NCBI GenBank assembly: GCA_963787375.1 | Contig: CAWBCR010000014.1 | Coordinates: 62,001 to 126,000, forward strand | DNA length: 64,000 nt | Reading direction: 5' to 3' | From: CAWBCR01 sp963787375 | GTDB taxonomy: Bacteria > Chloroflexota > Anaerolineae > Aggregatilineales > UBA3940 | Shown here: in pieces, positions 7,376-15,997 of the stretch | Layout: each line of letters opens with the position of its first letter | How positions within the stretch are numbered: position 1 is the first letter of the stretch | Notes under the pieces: model-generated | What the model saw: the letters and a program-made list of their open reading frames with translations, nothing else | What the model was told of the DNA's origin: nothing | Databases searched by the model: none | Made by a program: the position numbers and the translations under genes

Positions 7376-9392
7376 TGCTTGCGTATCCGTCTCTCTGATA
7401 ACCGAACCGGTAAACCTCATTCATCGTCACTACCACGTCGACGGCCAGCGTGTTGCTCCACACGCTCGACTCGCCCTGTTCTGTCACAGCCTTGACGCGG
7501 AAGTAGATGCGCCCCCGCAGCCGGTTGCTGACCGTCAGCTTCTGGGCCGGGTGGAAGATGCGCGTCTTGCGCGTCGAGTCAGCCGGGAACTGCTCGCCCT
7601 GCAACTCCTGAAGCTCGTAGTAAGCGCAGCCTGGCACGCCGGTCCACGTCACGTCAAAGGGCCAGTTCGACCGCACCGGGTCAAGCGGGTGCAGGATCGG
7701 GGCGGCGGGTCGCCGCACGCTGGCCGTCACCACGTTGCTGGGGTCGCCGCAGCGCTCGCTGCCTTCGCCGCCAGAGCAGGCCCGCACCCGCACCCAGAAC
7801 TGGCCGCTGGACGGCGGGCGGATGTTGACCCCGGTCGTCGTCGTGCTGACGGCGCGCGGCGACGCGAAATCCTCGCTCATTGAGAACTCGACGCGGTAGT
7901 GCCCGGCGTTCTCGACGGCGCTCCAGCGCACGCGGATCTCGCCGTTGTCGGCGAGGTCCGGCTGCTCCAGCGCTGGCGCGGGCAGCGGCGGGCTGGCCTG
8001 CACCGGCTCGGACTCGGTCCACGCGCTGGGTGCGCCCGGCGCTTCGGCGCGGACGCGGAAGCGCAGCAGCCCGGCTCCTGCCGGGGCGTCGAGCGCGGCC
8101 TGCGTCTCCTCGCCGCGATACACCTCGGCGTAGTCGTCCTCGCCGCCGCTCGACATCTCGACACAGTACTCCACGCGCCCGCCGGACGCGCCCCAGGCCA
8201 GGTTGATGCGGCGCGTGTCGGCGGCGATGGACGCCTCGATCCAGGCCGGTGGGTCCGGCTCGGTGACCGACTGCTGCACCTCGGACCACGGGCTTTCGCC
8301 GCCGCGATTCGCGGCGCACACGCGCACGTACAGCGCGCCCGCCTCGCGGCGCACCATCTCGACCTCCAGGTCGGAAGTGGCATAAACCCGCGCGCTGGCA
8401 AAGTCGGGGCTGTTGGACGCCTCGACGTGATATTCCTGCGCAGACGGCACCGCGTTCCACGACAGGTGCACCGCGCCGCGCTCGTCAGGACCCTCCAGCG
8501 CCAGTTCTGGCGCGCGCGCGGGCGGCTGCGGGGCGATCAGCACGACCTGTTCGTTGCTCCACTCAGAGCAGCCGAAGTTGTTGCAGGCCCGAACGCGGTA
8601 GGTGTAGTCCCCGACCGGCTGCTCGGCGGCCTCGTAGATCGTGTCATCGACCGTGATGGTGCGCGGCGGCTCATCCTCGCCGCGGCGCATCTCTTCCAGC
8701 TCGTAGTGAGTCGCGCCGGGGACTTCCTGCCAGCGCAGGCTGAATGCGCCGTGCTCGTAGCCATAGCCGGGCGTCGCCAGGTGCGGGCGCGGCGGCGGTG
8801 GCAGCTTCACCTCGACCTCGCACGCGGCGCTGAAGGGGCCGGGCCCGCCGTCGGAGATGGCGCGCACGCGGTAGTGGAAGGCCCCCGGCTTGCTGGTGGG
8901 CACCGTCCACGACGTGCTGCGGCCTTCGTACACTACCTCCGGCGCGGCGAAGTCGGGCGTCTCGGAGCGCTCAAGCTGGTATTCGAGCGCCTCACCCTCG
9001 CCCTCCCAGTTCAGTTCCAGCGGCCTGGCGGGATCGGGCGGGGTCAGGGTAGGGGCGGGCGGCGGCGGGTAGGCGACCTTCGTCAGGCGCACCTCGCTCC
9101 ACGGCGTCACGCCGCCAAAGCGTTTGACGGCCCGCACGCGGTAGTAATAATGGCCGGGCGGCTGCGGCTTGGCTGGCCGCCAGGTCGTCTCGCCGTGCGG
9201 CACTTCAATGACCCGCGAGTCGGACAGCGCCGGGTTGGTGGCCTCCTGGATCACAAAGCCGGGCTTGCCGCCCCCGCCGGGCCACGACCAGCGCAGCTCG
9301 TAGGTCGGCTCGCCGGTCGGGTTCCACACCTGCTCCAGGTGCGGGCGCTCAAGAGTTCGGGTCGGGCTGCTCGGGGTTGGGGTAGCCCTCAT
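7362..9392 (-). CDS. Seven-module fibronectin type III repeat protein
   Basis: About 676 residues made of seven FN3-like modules of 85-95 residues. Each ends in a variant of Y-x-Y-R-V-R-A followed by W-S, for example HYYYRVRAVKRFGG, YTYRVRACNNFGCSEWS, LYVRVCAANRGGESPWSE and IYFRVKAVTEQGE. No signal peptide or membrane segment is seen, so it is probably cytoplasmic or attached through partners. The first recognisable module starts by residue 15. The ATG at 9392, inside the 3' end of the phosphatase gene, is the best start but lacks a clear ribosome site; a GTG near 9315 is an alternative. The C-terminal module of kinase 1 is of the same type, so the two proteins may share a ligand or assemble together. 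Confidence 0.7.
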   Translation of the reverse strand: MRATPTPSSPTRTLERPHLEQVWNPTGEPTYELRWSWPGGGGKPGFVIQEATNPALSDSRVIEVPHGETTWRPAKPQPPGHYYYRVRAVKRFGGVTPWSEVRLTKVAYPPPPAPTLTPPDPARPLELNWEGEGEALEYQLERSETPDFAAPEVVYEGRSTSWTVPTSKPGAFHYRVRAISDGGPGPFSAACEVEVKLPPPPRPHLATPGYGYEHGAFSLRWQEVPGATHYELEEMRRGEDEPPRTITVDDTIYEAAEQPVGDYTYRVRACNNFGCSEWSNEQVVLIAPQPPARAPELALEGPDERGAVHLSWNAVPSAQEYHVEASNSPDFASARVYATSDLEVEMVRREAGALYVRVCAANRGGESPWSEVQQSVTEPDPPAWIEASIAADTRRINLAWGASGGRVEYCVEMSSGGEDDYAEVYRGEETQAALDAPAGAGLLRFRVRAEAPGAPSAWTESEPVQASPPLPAPALEQPDLADNGEIRVRWSAVENAGHYRVEFSMSEDFASPRAVSTTTTGVNIRPPSSGQFWVRVRACSGGEGSERCGDPSNVVTASVRRPAAPILHPLDPVRSNWPFDVTWTGVPGCAYYELQELQGEQFPADSTRKTRIFHPAQKLTVSNRLRGRIYFRVKAVTEQGESSVWSNTLAVDVVVTMNEVYRFGYQRDGYASNARL

Positions 9393-10234
9393 AGCGCGGG
9401 GTGCGCAGCACCACGTCGACCAGCGCCACGTCGTCGCTGGTGGGCAGCCGCGCGCCGAGCTGGATCTCGCGGTCGAGACGCGCGTCGGGGTAGTCAAGCA
9501 GCGCGTCGGCGTGGGCCAGCAGCCCATCGGTGAAGGCCGCCACCCGCCCGACGCCGCCTAGCGGGGCCATCCAGGCGCTCATCGAGCCCTTGACGCCCTT
9601 GCTGGTCGACCAGCGGTTGGCGTTCTCCCACCTGCCGCCCACGTCGATGGGTTGGCCGTCCTCGTCGAGCACGTGGATCTGCGTGTCGCCCATCCAGAAC
9701 AGCGAGATCAGCCCGTCGGGGATGATCAGGCCGGGGTGGTCGATGCGGCACGCGGCGAAGATCGCCTCACTGCCGTAGGTACGCTGCGCCTCCAGCGCCT
9801 GCCGGATCAGCGCCGACATCTGGCCGGGGATCTCGTACTCGTCGACCTCGTGCTGGGCCTGCTTTTGCAGCCTGTTGAGGTAGCTGGCGGCGGCCTCGTT
9901 GAGCGCCGCCGCGCTGCCCAGGTGGCCGATGTCGAGCGACCACAGCCAGTCGAGCAGGTTATCGCCCAGGATGCGCGAGGCGAGGTTCCCGCAGAACGAC
10001 GATCCCACGCCATCGGCGACGACGAATACCAGCCGCAGAGTCGTCATGCTGGAAGCACAGGTAATCCTGGCCCTCGATCTGGCTGGCCATGCTGTCGGAC
10101 GAGCGCGAATAGGCGAAGCGAATATACGCGCCCGGTGCGGAGACAAAACTGACCGGCGTCTCGATAGTCTGCGGCACGCGCTGCGTGCGGATGGGATCGC
10201 TTTCTGAGCGTATCAATGTCATAGGTTGCACCAT
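9349..10234 (-). CDS. PP2C-like protein phosphatase (triad phosphatase 1, one frameshift)
   Basis: The N-terminal frame from 10234 gives MVQPMTLIRSESDPIRTQRV through SMASQIEGQDYLCFQHDD. The continuation is in the next frame from about 10040: LRLVFVVADGVGSSFCGNLA. Joined, it aligns end to end with the second phosphatase of this locus. PP2C metal-site motifs are visible: GQDY, ADGVG, MGDTQ, AAFTDGLL and SDDVALVDVV. It probably removes phosphates placed by the neighbouring kinases. The stop at 9349 overlaps the proposed start of the FN3 gene. The single break is most likely a sequencing indel. Confidence 0.75.
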
Positions 10235-10293
10235 AAAGGACCCCCATCACCATCCCTTCCTCCACAGGAGGAAAGCGGAGTATGAGACGGGGC

Positions 10294-11478
10294 TCAGAAA
10301 AAATTCTGGAGCGACGACCACTGCACCGCAAGGACAATCGCGTAGCAGCACAGGATTCCGATCACGCCCAGCACGATGGCCGTCAGACGGCACCCCCGGC
10401 GCGACAGCTTGATCCGGCCTCGGCGTGGTTTCGCGCCGCTGCGCTGCGGGCCGCCCTGCGCCAGGTCGGGCTGCGCCGGCGCAGCCGGCACGGCGATGTT
10501 GGCCGGGCGCGGCGTCTCGCCGCCGAACTCCTTCGGGTTGATCGGCGCCCAGCTTGCCACCGGCTCGCGCGGGAGACTGTCGAGTAAATCGTACCACGTT
10601 TTGAGCGGCGGGCAGTCCTCCAGTTTGTGCGAGCGCCATGCCGCCTCGAATGTCTCGGCGAACCCTGGATTATATACGCGCAACACGTCGCGCAGGATGC
10701 GATAGCGCTCGCTGTCGCGCTGAAGCTCCTCAGGCGCAAAGTAGCTCTCGCCGAAGGCGTGCTCGCGCACGTCGTGGTGCGCCCAGCCCAGCATCTCGGC
10801 CATCAGCACCGCCCCGGCGAAGCGGTCGCCGGTGGGCGACCACTGGCCGTTCTTACTCACTTCCTGATGCTGGTAGCCGGGCGTGCCGGCGGGCACCATC
10901 GGCGGCGGCGTGAGCCACGGGCTGTACAGGTCCTCCACGTCGACCAGATGGATCGAGTCCATGCCGGGGTCGACGATGACGTTGCCCGCCGAAAGGTCGC
11001 AGTGGGCCAGGTGGTTCAGCTCCAGCGCATACAGCACCCACGCCATGTTTTCGGCCAGCGCGCGGCTCTGGTCGGGTGACACGCGCTTGCGGGTCTGAAG
11101 CAGGTCGAACCACGTCTCGCCGTCGATCCACGGCATGACCATCGCGAAATCCAGGTCCTCGACCTGTGCGACGAGGTCCGGGTGCGTCTCGGCGGTGATA
11201 ACCTGCTGGTCGCAGACCTGCATACCGGGCAGCTCGTGCGCCCAGCCCAACGCCCGCGCCGATTCGATCAGGCCGGGGTGGCGGAAAACCGGGCGGAATA
11301 CCTTGAGCGCATAGCCCGGACCGCGCATCTGCCCGTCGTAGTCGACGGCTTGCATGCGGTACACAATCGCGTGGCGGCCTTCCTGGCCCCACACCAGCGT
11401 CGGCACCACCGGGTGCGGCGAAAATCCGTACTCCTGGCCGTCAATGGTCAGGCGTGTCTTCAGTGTCGGGTTAAACAT
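10294..11478 (-). CDS. Membrane-anchored Ser/Thr protein-kinase-like protein (triad kinase 2)
   Basis: A 394-residue paralogue of kinase 1 without the FN3 tail. Motifs are ALKVF (Lys 59), MPWIDGETWFDLL (hinge), catalytic loop HCDLSAGNV at 159-167 and LVDVEDLY at 178-185 in place of DFG. After a basic, proline-containing linker there is one C-terminal membrane segment (about 363-386, AIVLGVIGILCCYAIVLAV), so the kinase domain would face the cytoplasm. It lies between the two phosphatase genes, all on the minus strand. Because this kinase and probably phosphatase 2 both end in one membrane helix, they may form a membrane complex. Confidence 0.75.
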   Translation of the reverse strand: MFNPTLKTRLTIDGQEYGFSPHPVVPTLVWGQEGRHAIVYRMQAVDYDGQMRGPGYALKVFRPVFRHPGLIESARALGWAHELPGMQVCDQQVITAETHPDLVAQVEDLDFAMVMPWIDGETWFDLLQTRKRVSPDQSRALAENMAWVLYALELNHLAHCDLSAGNVIVDPGMDSIHLVDVEDLYSPWLTPPPMVPAGTPGYQHQEVSKNGQWSPTGDRFAGAVLMAEMLGWAHHDVREHAFGESYFAPEELQRDSERYRILRDVLRVYNPGFAETFEAAWRSHKLEDCPPLKTWYDLLDSLPREPVASWAPINPKEFGGETPRPANIAVPAAPAQPDLAQGGPQRSGAKPRRGRIKLSRRGCRLTAIVLGVIGILCCYAIVLAVQWSSLQNFF

Positions 11479-11546
11479 ACGGTTCTATCAGCGTTTCTAC
11501 CAGTATCCTCTGAACCAACACTTCTGATTCTCTCAACCGAGTGCAA

Positions 11547-12783
11547 TCATTCTGCCTGCGATCCGGCATCACGATCTTTGTCGCCGGACTGCTGGTCTTT
11601 AATCAATCGCTCGACCATCAGCATCGCCAGCGCCGCGCTGGTCAGGCCCAGCAGCGCGGCCTGCTGCCACATCTGTATCTGCTGGACGGTCGGCTCGCCC
11701 AGCCCGCCGGGCGCGGCAGCGCCCTGCGCCGCCTTTTGCAGCAGATCAGCAGCGGTCTGGAGCGTGGGCGCGGGCGTTTCGGTAGGCGGCTGCGACGGCT
11801 CCTCGTCGTCCAGCGGACGCCAGCCCTCGATCGCAGTATCGCTCTGCTCGGCCTCAATCGGATCGACGCGAGCGACGCGGGCTGCGTTCCTCCGGCACGA
11901 CGATAGGCCGCGACGAGTCGGGCTCGAATTCGAGCACACGCAGCTCGCCGGGCTCCGGCGCGTGGTCCTGCCCGGTGGTTTCCGGGCTGGGCGCGAGGCG
12001 CACGTCGAACAGCGAGGCGTCGTCGCCGGGCGGGGTTTCCGCCCACAGCTCCATCAGCCGCGCGATGTCGGCGTCGGTCGGGACGTGTTCCACGCCGAGG
12101 CCGTCGGTGTAGCCTGCCACACGCGCCACGTGCTCGGCGCTGCTGACCCAGGTATGCACCTCGCCCTTGACGCCCGTCGCGGCGTTCCAGCGTTCCGAGG
12201 TGTGGCCCTTCGGCCCCAGGTCGACCAGCTTGCCGTCGATGTCGATGGCAGCTACCGGCGAATCGCCCAGCCAGCACAGCGCGACCCACGGGTCGCCGCC
12301 GCCCAGTGCGATGCGCCCTGCGACGAACATCGACTCGCTGCCGTACTTGCGCTGCCCTTCGAGCGCCTGCACCAGCATCGGCGGCAGGTTTCCCGGCAGC
12401 TTGAAGGCGGCGACGCGCTCCGCGCCGACCGTGGTCAGCTCGTTGAGCGCGTTGGCCACCTCCTGTGAGAAGGCAGGCGCATCGGCGGGCCGTTCGATCT
12501 GCCACAGCCAGGCGTTGAGGCCGTCACCCAGCAGGCGGGCGGCCAGGTCGCCCATGAACGACTGCCCGACGCCGTCGCACACCGCGAAGGTGAGGTCGTG
12601 CGGGCCATAGCGGAAGGCGACGTAGTCCTGGCCGATGGTACGTGCCGCCACGCTGTCGCCAGAGCGGGCATACAGATACAGCGCTGTGCCAGACGGCGTG
12701 CTCAGTGTCGTGAGCGGCGTCTCCACATCCTGCGGGAGCCGCACGCGCTGGCCTTCCGGGTTGGGTTGCTTGTCGTGTTTCAT
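11547..12783 (-). CDS. PP2C-like protein phosphatase with C-terminal membrane segment (triad phosphatase 2, one frameshift)
   Basis: From MKHDKQPNPEGQRVRLPQDV the frame shows GQDYVAFRYG, VCDGVGQSFMGDLAARLLGD, WLGDSPVAAIDIDG, AGYTDGLG and GDDASLFDVRL, a complete PP2C-type metal site. Near 11885, after RPIVVPEER, it goes off into an Arg-rich tail. The neighbouring frame continues plausibly as ARVARVDPIEAEQSDTAIEG, a proline-rich linker and one membrane helix (ALLGLTSAALAMLMVERLI), ending at 11547. This resembles the linker-plus-helix end of kinase 2, so I join them and treat the break as an indel. The frame is also open to an ATG at 12813; neither start has a good ribosome site. Confidence 0.65.
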
Positions 12784-12870
12784 GCGATGTGTGTCTGCAC
12801 CATGGCGGGTCACGATTGGCGGGCCGGGTTCTATCCCCGACCCGCCGGTGTCAGCGATTGGTACTCCCCA

Positions 12871-12897
12871 CCCTTATCGACCTGTGGTCGATAAGGG
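12871..12897. promoter_or_regulatory. Perfect 12-bp inverted repeat between vWA and phosphatase genes
   Basis: CCCTTATCGACC (12871-12882) and GGTCGATAAGGG (12886-12897) are exact inverted repeats with a TGT loop. There is no U-tract on either strand, so it is not a textbook terminator. It may attenuate or process the mRNA between the vWA gene and the rest of the locus, or act as an operator. Confidence 0.6.
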
Positions 12898-12925
12898 CGC
12901 TCGCGATGAGATCGGGTGCGGTCCG

Positions 12926-13690
12926 CTACGGGGTGAAAGGCGTAACCGGCGTGGCACCGCTCATGGCGAAGCCCAGTTCGACGATCTCCGGCGTGTTGCC
13001 GGGGAACAGCATCCGCGCGCCTGGCGCGAGCTTGTAGCCCATCTCGGCCATGACGCTGGCGTAGGTGTTCGGGATCGGCGATGACAGGCGCATCAGCGTC
13101 TCGGCGTAGGGTGAAGCCAGCGGCGTCTCTTCGTTGATGCCGGTCCAGCCCTTCGGGTCGGTGATCGCCTGGGTGAGCGCCTTGTCGGTGACGAAGATGT
13201 TCTCGACCAGCACGTTGCCGTCGGGCACGGCCATCTGCATGATGCGCCGCGCAATCGGCTCCGGGTCGCCGCCCTGATTGTACTCGCCGTCGGTCATGTG
13301 GCACACCAGCGGCGCGGGGCAGTCGTTCAGGTTGCCCAGCTCGGTCTTGAGCAGGCGCTCGGCCTCGCGGAAGGCGGCGGCGGTGTCCGTCGCGTCCATC
13401 GGCTGCAGGCGCGGCACACCCATCTGCGCCAGCTCGGCGACTGTCTTAATGCCGCCCAGCAGGTCGGTGACCTGCGAGCTGTAGGCGTACATCGCGACGC
13501 GATAGCGCGGGGCGACAGTGGTACCCTTGGTGCTTCGCTGCACCATGCGCACGGCCACCTGATGCAGGGCATCGGAGATGACCTCGATCTTGGGCTTGCC
13601 GCCCAGGTCTTCGCCCATCGAGCCGCTTACGTCCAGAAGATAAATGACCAGCGCAGGGGTCTTGCTTGTGGCGGGAACTGTATATGGCAT
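12926..13690 (-). CDS. TerY-like von Willebrand factor A domain protein
   Basis: A 254-residue protein that is essentially one vWA domain. The MIDAS metal site is complete: DVSGS at residues 20-24, the Thr in MDATD at 99-102 and TDGE at 133-136. This soluble form without signal peptide matches TerY-type vWA proteins, which in the literature form a triad with a PP2C phosphatase and a protein kinase. A ribosome site (GAGAGG) precedes the ATG. It is the first gene of the minus-strand run that goes on to phosphatase 2, kinase 2, phosphatase 1, FN3 protein and kinase 1, so it is probably the promoter-proximal member. No TerB/C/D/Z gene is present. Confidence 0.8.
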   Translation of the reverse strand: MPYTVPATSKTPALVIYLLDVSGSMGEDLGGKPKIEVISDALHQVAVRMVQRSTKGTTVAPRYRVAMYAYSSQVTDLLGGIKTVAELAQMGVPRLQPMDATDTAAAFREAERLLKTELGNLNDCPAPLVCHMTDGEYNQGGDPEPIARRIMQMAVPDGNVLVENIFVTDKALTQAITDPKGWTGINEETPLASPYAETLMRLSSPIPNTYASVMAEMGYKLAPGARMLFPGNTPEIVELGFAMSGATPVTPFTP

Positions 13691-13731
13691 GACGTCTCAA
13701 CCTCTCTTTGCAGAACCTTCAATTCAGCCGT

Positions 13732-13747
13732 CGTGCAGTGCTGCACG
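13732..13747. promoter_or_regulatory. Operator-like palindrome upstream of the vWA gene
   Basis: CGTGCAG (13732-13738) and CTGCACG (13741-13747) are exact inverted repeats separated by TG. The palindrome lies about 42 bases upstream of the vWA start, in the probable 5' leader. It could be a repressor site or small hairpin. Confidence 0.4.
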
Positions 13748-13852
13748 CATCCATTACGATACACAGAATACTACGCAGTTGGGTGCGGGAAGTTGCATTC
13801 GGGTAGGGGGCGTAGCCCGGTGTCTACCAGTATACCCCAGAATCGCCCCGGC

Positions 13853-14293
13853 TTATTCGTTCAGCCCCGGCTCGTAGGCCGTGATGCGCGTCCGCCAGCC
13901 GTCCGGCACGGGGATCGACTCGCGCCGCTCGTAGTCAAATGCGACCTGCACCGTCATGCCAGTGGCGGCCTCGGCGGGCGGCTCGCCGGGGTTCTCGCGC
14001 ATGAGCACATACTCGAAGTCGAAGCTCTTGGTGCCCATCCGTGCGGTGCGCACGTATACCCGCAGCGTATCGCCCCACACGATGGGCAGCAGGTAGTCGC
14101 AGGTGGCGCGGGCGATGATGATCCCCAGCCCCTCCCAGCGGCCCGACCAGCCGGCCACCTCGCGGACATAGTGCACGCGCGCCGTCTCCATGTAGGTGAA
14201 ATACTTGGCGTTGTTGACGTGCTGCAAGGCGTCGATGTCGGCGTAACGCACGTCGACGGGTACCGAGAAACGAAACAGCGACAGATCGGCCAT
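13853..14293 (-). CDS. Acyl-CoA thioesterase, 4-hydroxybenzoyl-CoA thioesterase (hotdog) family
   Basis: A 146-residue hotdog-fold protein. The block VDVRYADIDALQHVNNAKYF carries the Asp-x-x-x-H-V-N-N signature of the YbgC/FadM/4HBT group, where the Asp is catalytic; YMETARVHYV follows. Members hydrolyse acyl-CoA thioesters in the cytoplasm; the acyl group preferred here cannot be read from the sequence. It stands alone, divergent from the HEAT-repeat gene and upstream of the vWA-led cluster on the same strand. Confidence 0.85.
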   Translation of the reverse strand: MADLSLFRFSVPVDVRYADIDALQHVNNAKYFTYMETARVHYVREVAGWSGRWEGLGIIIARATCDYLLPIVWGDTLRVYVRTARMGTKSFDFEYVLMRENPGEPPAEAATGMTVQVAFDYERRESIPVPDGWRTRITAYEPGLNE

Positions 14294-14379
14294 GCCCTTC
14301 CCTGTGTTCTTATGGTATGATCAACCCCGATTGTAGCAGGTGTGTTTCACTGATGCAGCATGGAGGAGGGGCGTTCACC

Positions 14380-15036
14380 ATGTCAAAGGATGTGCAGGCG
14401 CTGCTGGATGGCCTCAAGCAGCGCGATTGGGCGGCGCGAATGGAGGCAGTGCGGCAGTTGGAGCTTTCCGGCGACGCGAAGGGCGTGGCGGGGCTGGTCG
14501 GCGCGCTGAAGGACGAGAGCCAGTTCGTGCGCGCGGCGGCGGCCCGCGCGCTGGGCCGGATCGGCGGCGGTGATGCCGTCCCGGCGCTGGTCGAGGCGCT
14601 GGGCGATGGGTCGTTCCACGTGCAGCAGGCGGCGCTGTGGGCGCTGGGCGATGTCGGCGCGGCGGCGGAAGCGGCGCTGCCTGCGCTGGAGGCGTTCACC
14701 CGCAGCAGCGAGCGCTTCCCGCAAGCGGAGCTGACTGTCGCGGAGCAGGCCGATCTGACCATCAAGCGCATTAACAAGGCGGTCGAGGCGGCCAGGGCCC
14801 CGGCAGCGGCACAGGGCGGCGACGCGGGCGCGTCGGGCGGGGTATTGACCCCCGAAGAGCGCAAAGCCAAGCGCGAGGCGGCGATGGCCCGCAAGAAGGC
14901 CCAGGCGGCAGGCGGTGAGGCTGCGCCTCCGGCGGCAGAGCAGGCGTCGGGCGGGGTGCTGACGCCCGAAGAACGCAAGGCCAAGCGCGAGGCGGCGATG
15001 GCGCGCAAGCGCGCGAAAGAGCAGGGCGAAGGATAG
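14380..15036 (+). CDS. HEAT-repeat protein with a duplicated basic C-terminal segment
   Basis: A 218-residue protein with a ribosome site (GGAGGAGGGG) before the ATG at 14380. The N-terminal half holds HEAT/PBS-lyase-like helical repeats (LKQRDWAARMEAVRQLELSG, LKDESQFVRAAAARALGRIG, LGDGSFHVQQAALWALGDVG), a protein-interaction scaffold. The C-terminus has two near-identical copies, 38 codons apart, of a basic helix starting SGGVLTPEERKAKREAAMAR. No enzymatic motif is present. The duplicated segment may be a docking or nucleic-acid-binding tail. Specific role unknown. Confidence 0.7.
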   Translation: MSKDVQALLDGLKQRDWAARMEAVRQLELSGDAKGVAGLVGALKDESQFVRAAAARALGRIGGGDAVPALVEALGDGSFHVQQAALWALGDVGAAAEAALPALEAFTRSSERFPQAELTVAEQADLTIKRINKAVEAARAPAAAQGGDAGASGGVLTPEERKAKREAAMARKKAQAAGGEAAPPAAEQASGGVLTPEERKAKREAAMARKRAKEQGEG

Positions 15037-15049
15037 GGCAGGGAAGAGC

Positions 15050-15065
15050 GTGGGGCTTGCCCCAC
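15050..15065 (+). terminator. Short hairpin downstream of the HEAT gene
   Basis: GTGGGGC (15050-15056) and GCCCCAC (15059-15065) with a TT loop, 14 bases after the HEAT stop. It is followed by a second, longer hairpin at 15103-15130. Confidence 0.45.
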
Positions 15066-15102
15066 ACCCTGCAAGGTGCCGTGCGGCCCCTTGACCCTGT
15101 AC

Positions 15103-15130
15103 AATGCGGCAGCCATCCGGCTGCCGCATT
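15103..15130 (+). terminator. Terminator hairpin, perfect 12-bp stem
   Basis: AATGCGGCAGCC (15103-15114) and GGCTGCCGCATT (15119-15130) around ATCC, followed by GCGTTT. The strong stem and following Ts suggest termination of the HEAT transcript. Confidence 0.6.
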
Positions 15131-15163
15131 GCGTTTACGCGGGTTTCTGCGCCGCCCCCGATC

Positions 15164-15172
15164 TGCTACACT
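15164..15172 (+). promoter_or_regulatory. Extended -10 implying a leaderless transcript
   Basis: TGC-TACACT is an extended -10 element whose last base is 7 bases before the A of the ATG at 15179. Normal transcription start spacing would put +1 on or next to the start codon, and no ribosome site is present. This suggests leaderless translation of the next gene. Confidence 0.5.
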
Positions 15173-15178
15173 GGATAC

Positions 15179-15997
15179 ATGCAACCGCCATTCGATCCCA
15201 CCTTTGACGACTGCGCCTGGACCGACGCGTGGACGCGCGCGCCGGTCATCCAGCTTGTGCCGGGCGTGTACGAGACGTTCACCGTCAAGAGCTGGCGCGT
15301 CGACGAGGCCGAGATATGCGGGCAGCGCGTGGCGCTCGCGCCGCCGCTCGACGTGCGCGGGTTGGTTACCGCCGACGGCACGCTGTGGATGTCGGACGTG
15401 CCGCAGGAGCGCCTGATGATGTTCAATAACGCGCAGGCCACGCGCGGCCTGACGCTGGTCGGCGGGCTGGGGATCGGCCTGTACCCGCAGTATGCCATGC
15501 CGCGCGTCGAGGGTATGGTGATCGTTGAGCGGGACGCGGCGCTACGTCGGGTCGTCGAGCCGGTGGTGAATATCGCGGCGGCGGCGCACAACGTGCCGCT
15601 GGAGGTGCGCACGGCGACCATCGAGCAGGCGCTGAGTGAGGAGCCATCCCGGCGCTACGACACAATCTTCCTCGACACGTGGGACACGCTCGACGCGGCA
15701 AACCTGCCGCGTATCAACGCGCTGCGCGAGGCGGCCATCCGCCACCTTGCGCCGGGTGGGCAGGTGCTGCTATGGGGCTACGCGTGGATGCTGCGCCTGT
15801 TCGACGGGGCCTGCGAGCGGCTGCTGCGCGTCGCGCCCGGCGAGCGCGAGCGCTGGCTGGAAGTCATGACCCGGCAGCGCCCGGCGGTGTGGTCGCTGCT
15901 GCTGCCGGTCGTGGAGCATTTTGACGGGCAGGAGGTCGGCGAGATGGGCGCGGCGTTGGCCTGGTGCCGTGACCATATCACGGCGGTGACGGCGTGA
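15179..15997 (+). CDS. Spermidine-synthase/SAM-methyltransferase-like protein
   Basis: A 272-residue protein. The core has a Rossmann-type nucleotide motif LTLVGGLGIGLYPQ, an acidic strand VIVERDA, and RRYDTIFLDTWDT followed by HLAPGGQVLLWGYAWML, the order seen in spermidine-synthase-like and other SAM-binding enzymes. Substrate cannot be assigned. The start at 15179 is preferred because homologous-looking sequence begins there and a -10 sits 7 bases upstream. It overlaps the next gene by 4 bases (GTGA), so the genes from here to dtd probably form an operon. Confidence 0.65.
   Translation: MQPPFDPTFDDCAWTDAWTRAPVIQLVPGVYETFTVKSWRVDEAEICGQRVALAPPLDVRGLVTADGTLWMSDVPQERLMMFNNAQATRGLTLVGGLGIGLYPQYAMPRVEGMVIVERDAALRRVVEPVVNIAAAAHNVPLEVRTATIEQALSEEPSRRYDTIFLDTWDTLDAANLPRINALREAAIRHLAPGGQVLLWGYAWMLRLFDGACERLLRVAPGERERWLEVMTRQRPAVWSLLLPVVEHFDGQEVGEMGAALAWCRDHITAVTA

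Noticed and set aside
5846..7495. 549-codon plus-strand ORF
   Set aside because: It is the antisense of the kinase gene, rich in G and R, with no family similarity; the minus frame has clear kinase motifs.
7899..9533. 544-codon plus-strand ORF
   Set aside because: Shadow of the FN3 gene; repeats with W and Y-R-V-R are on the minus strand only.
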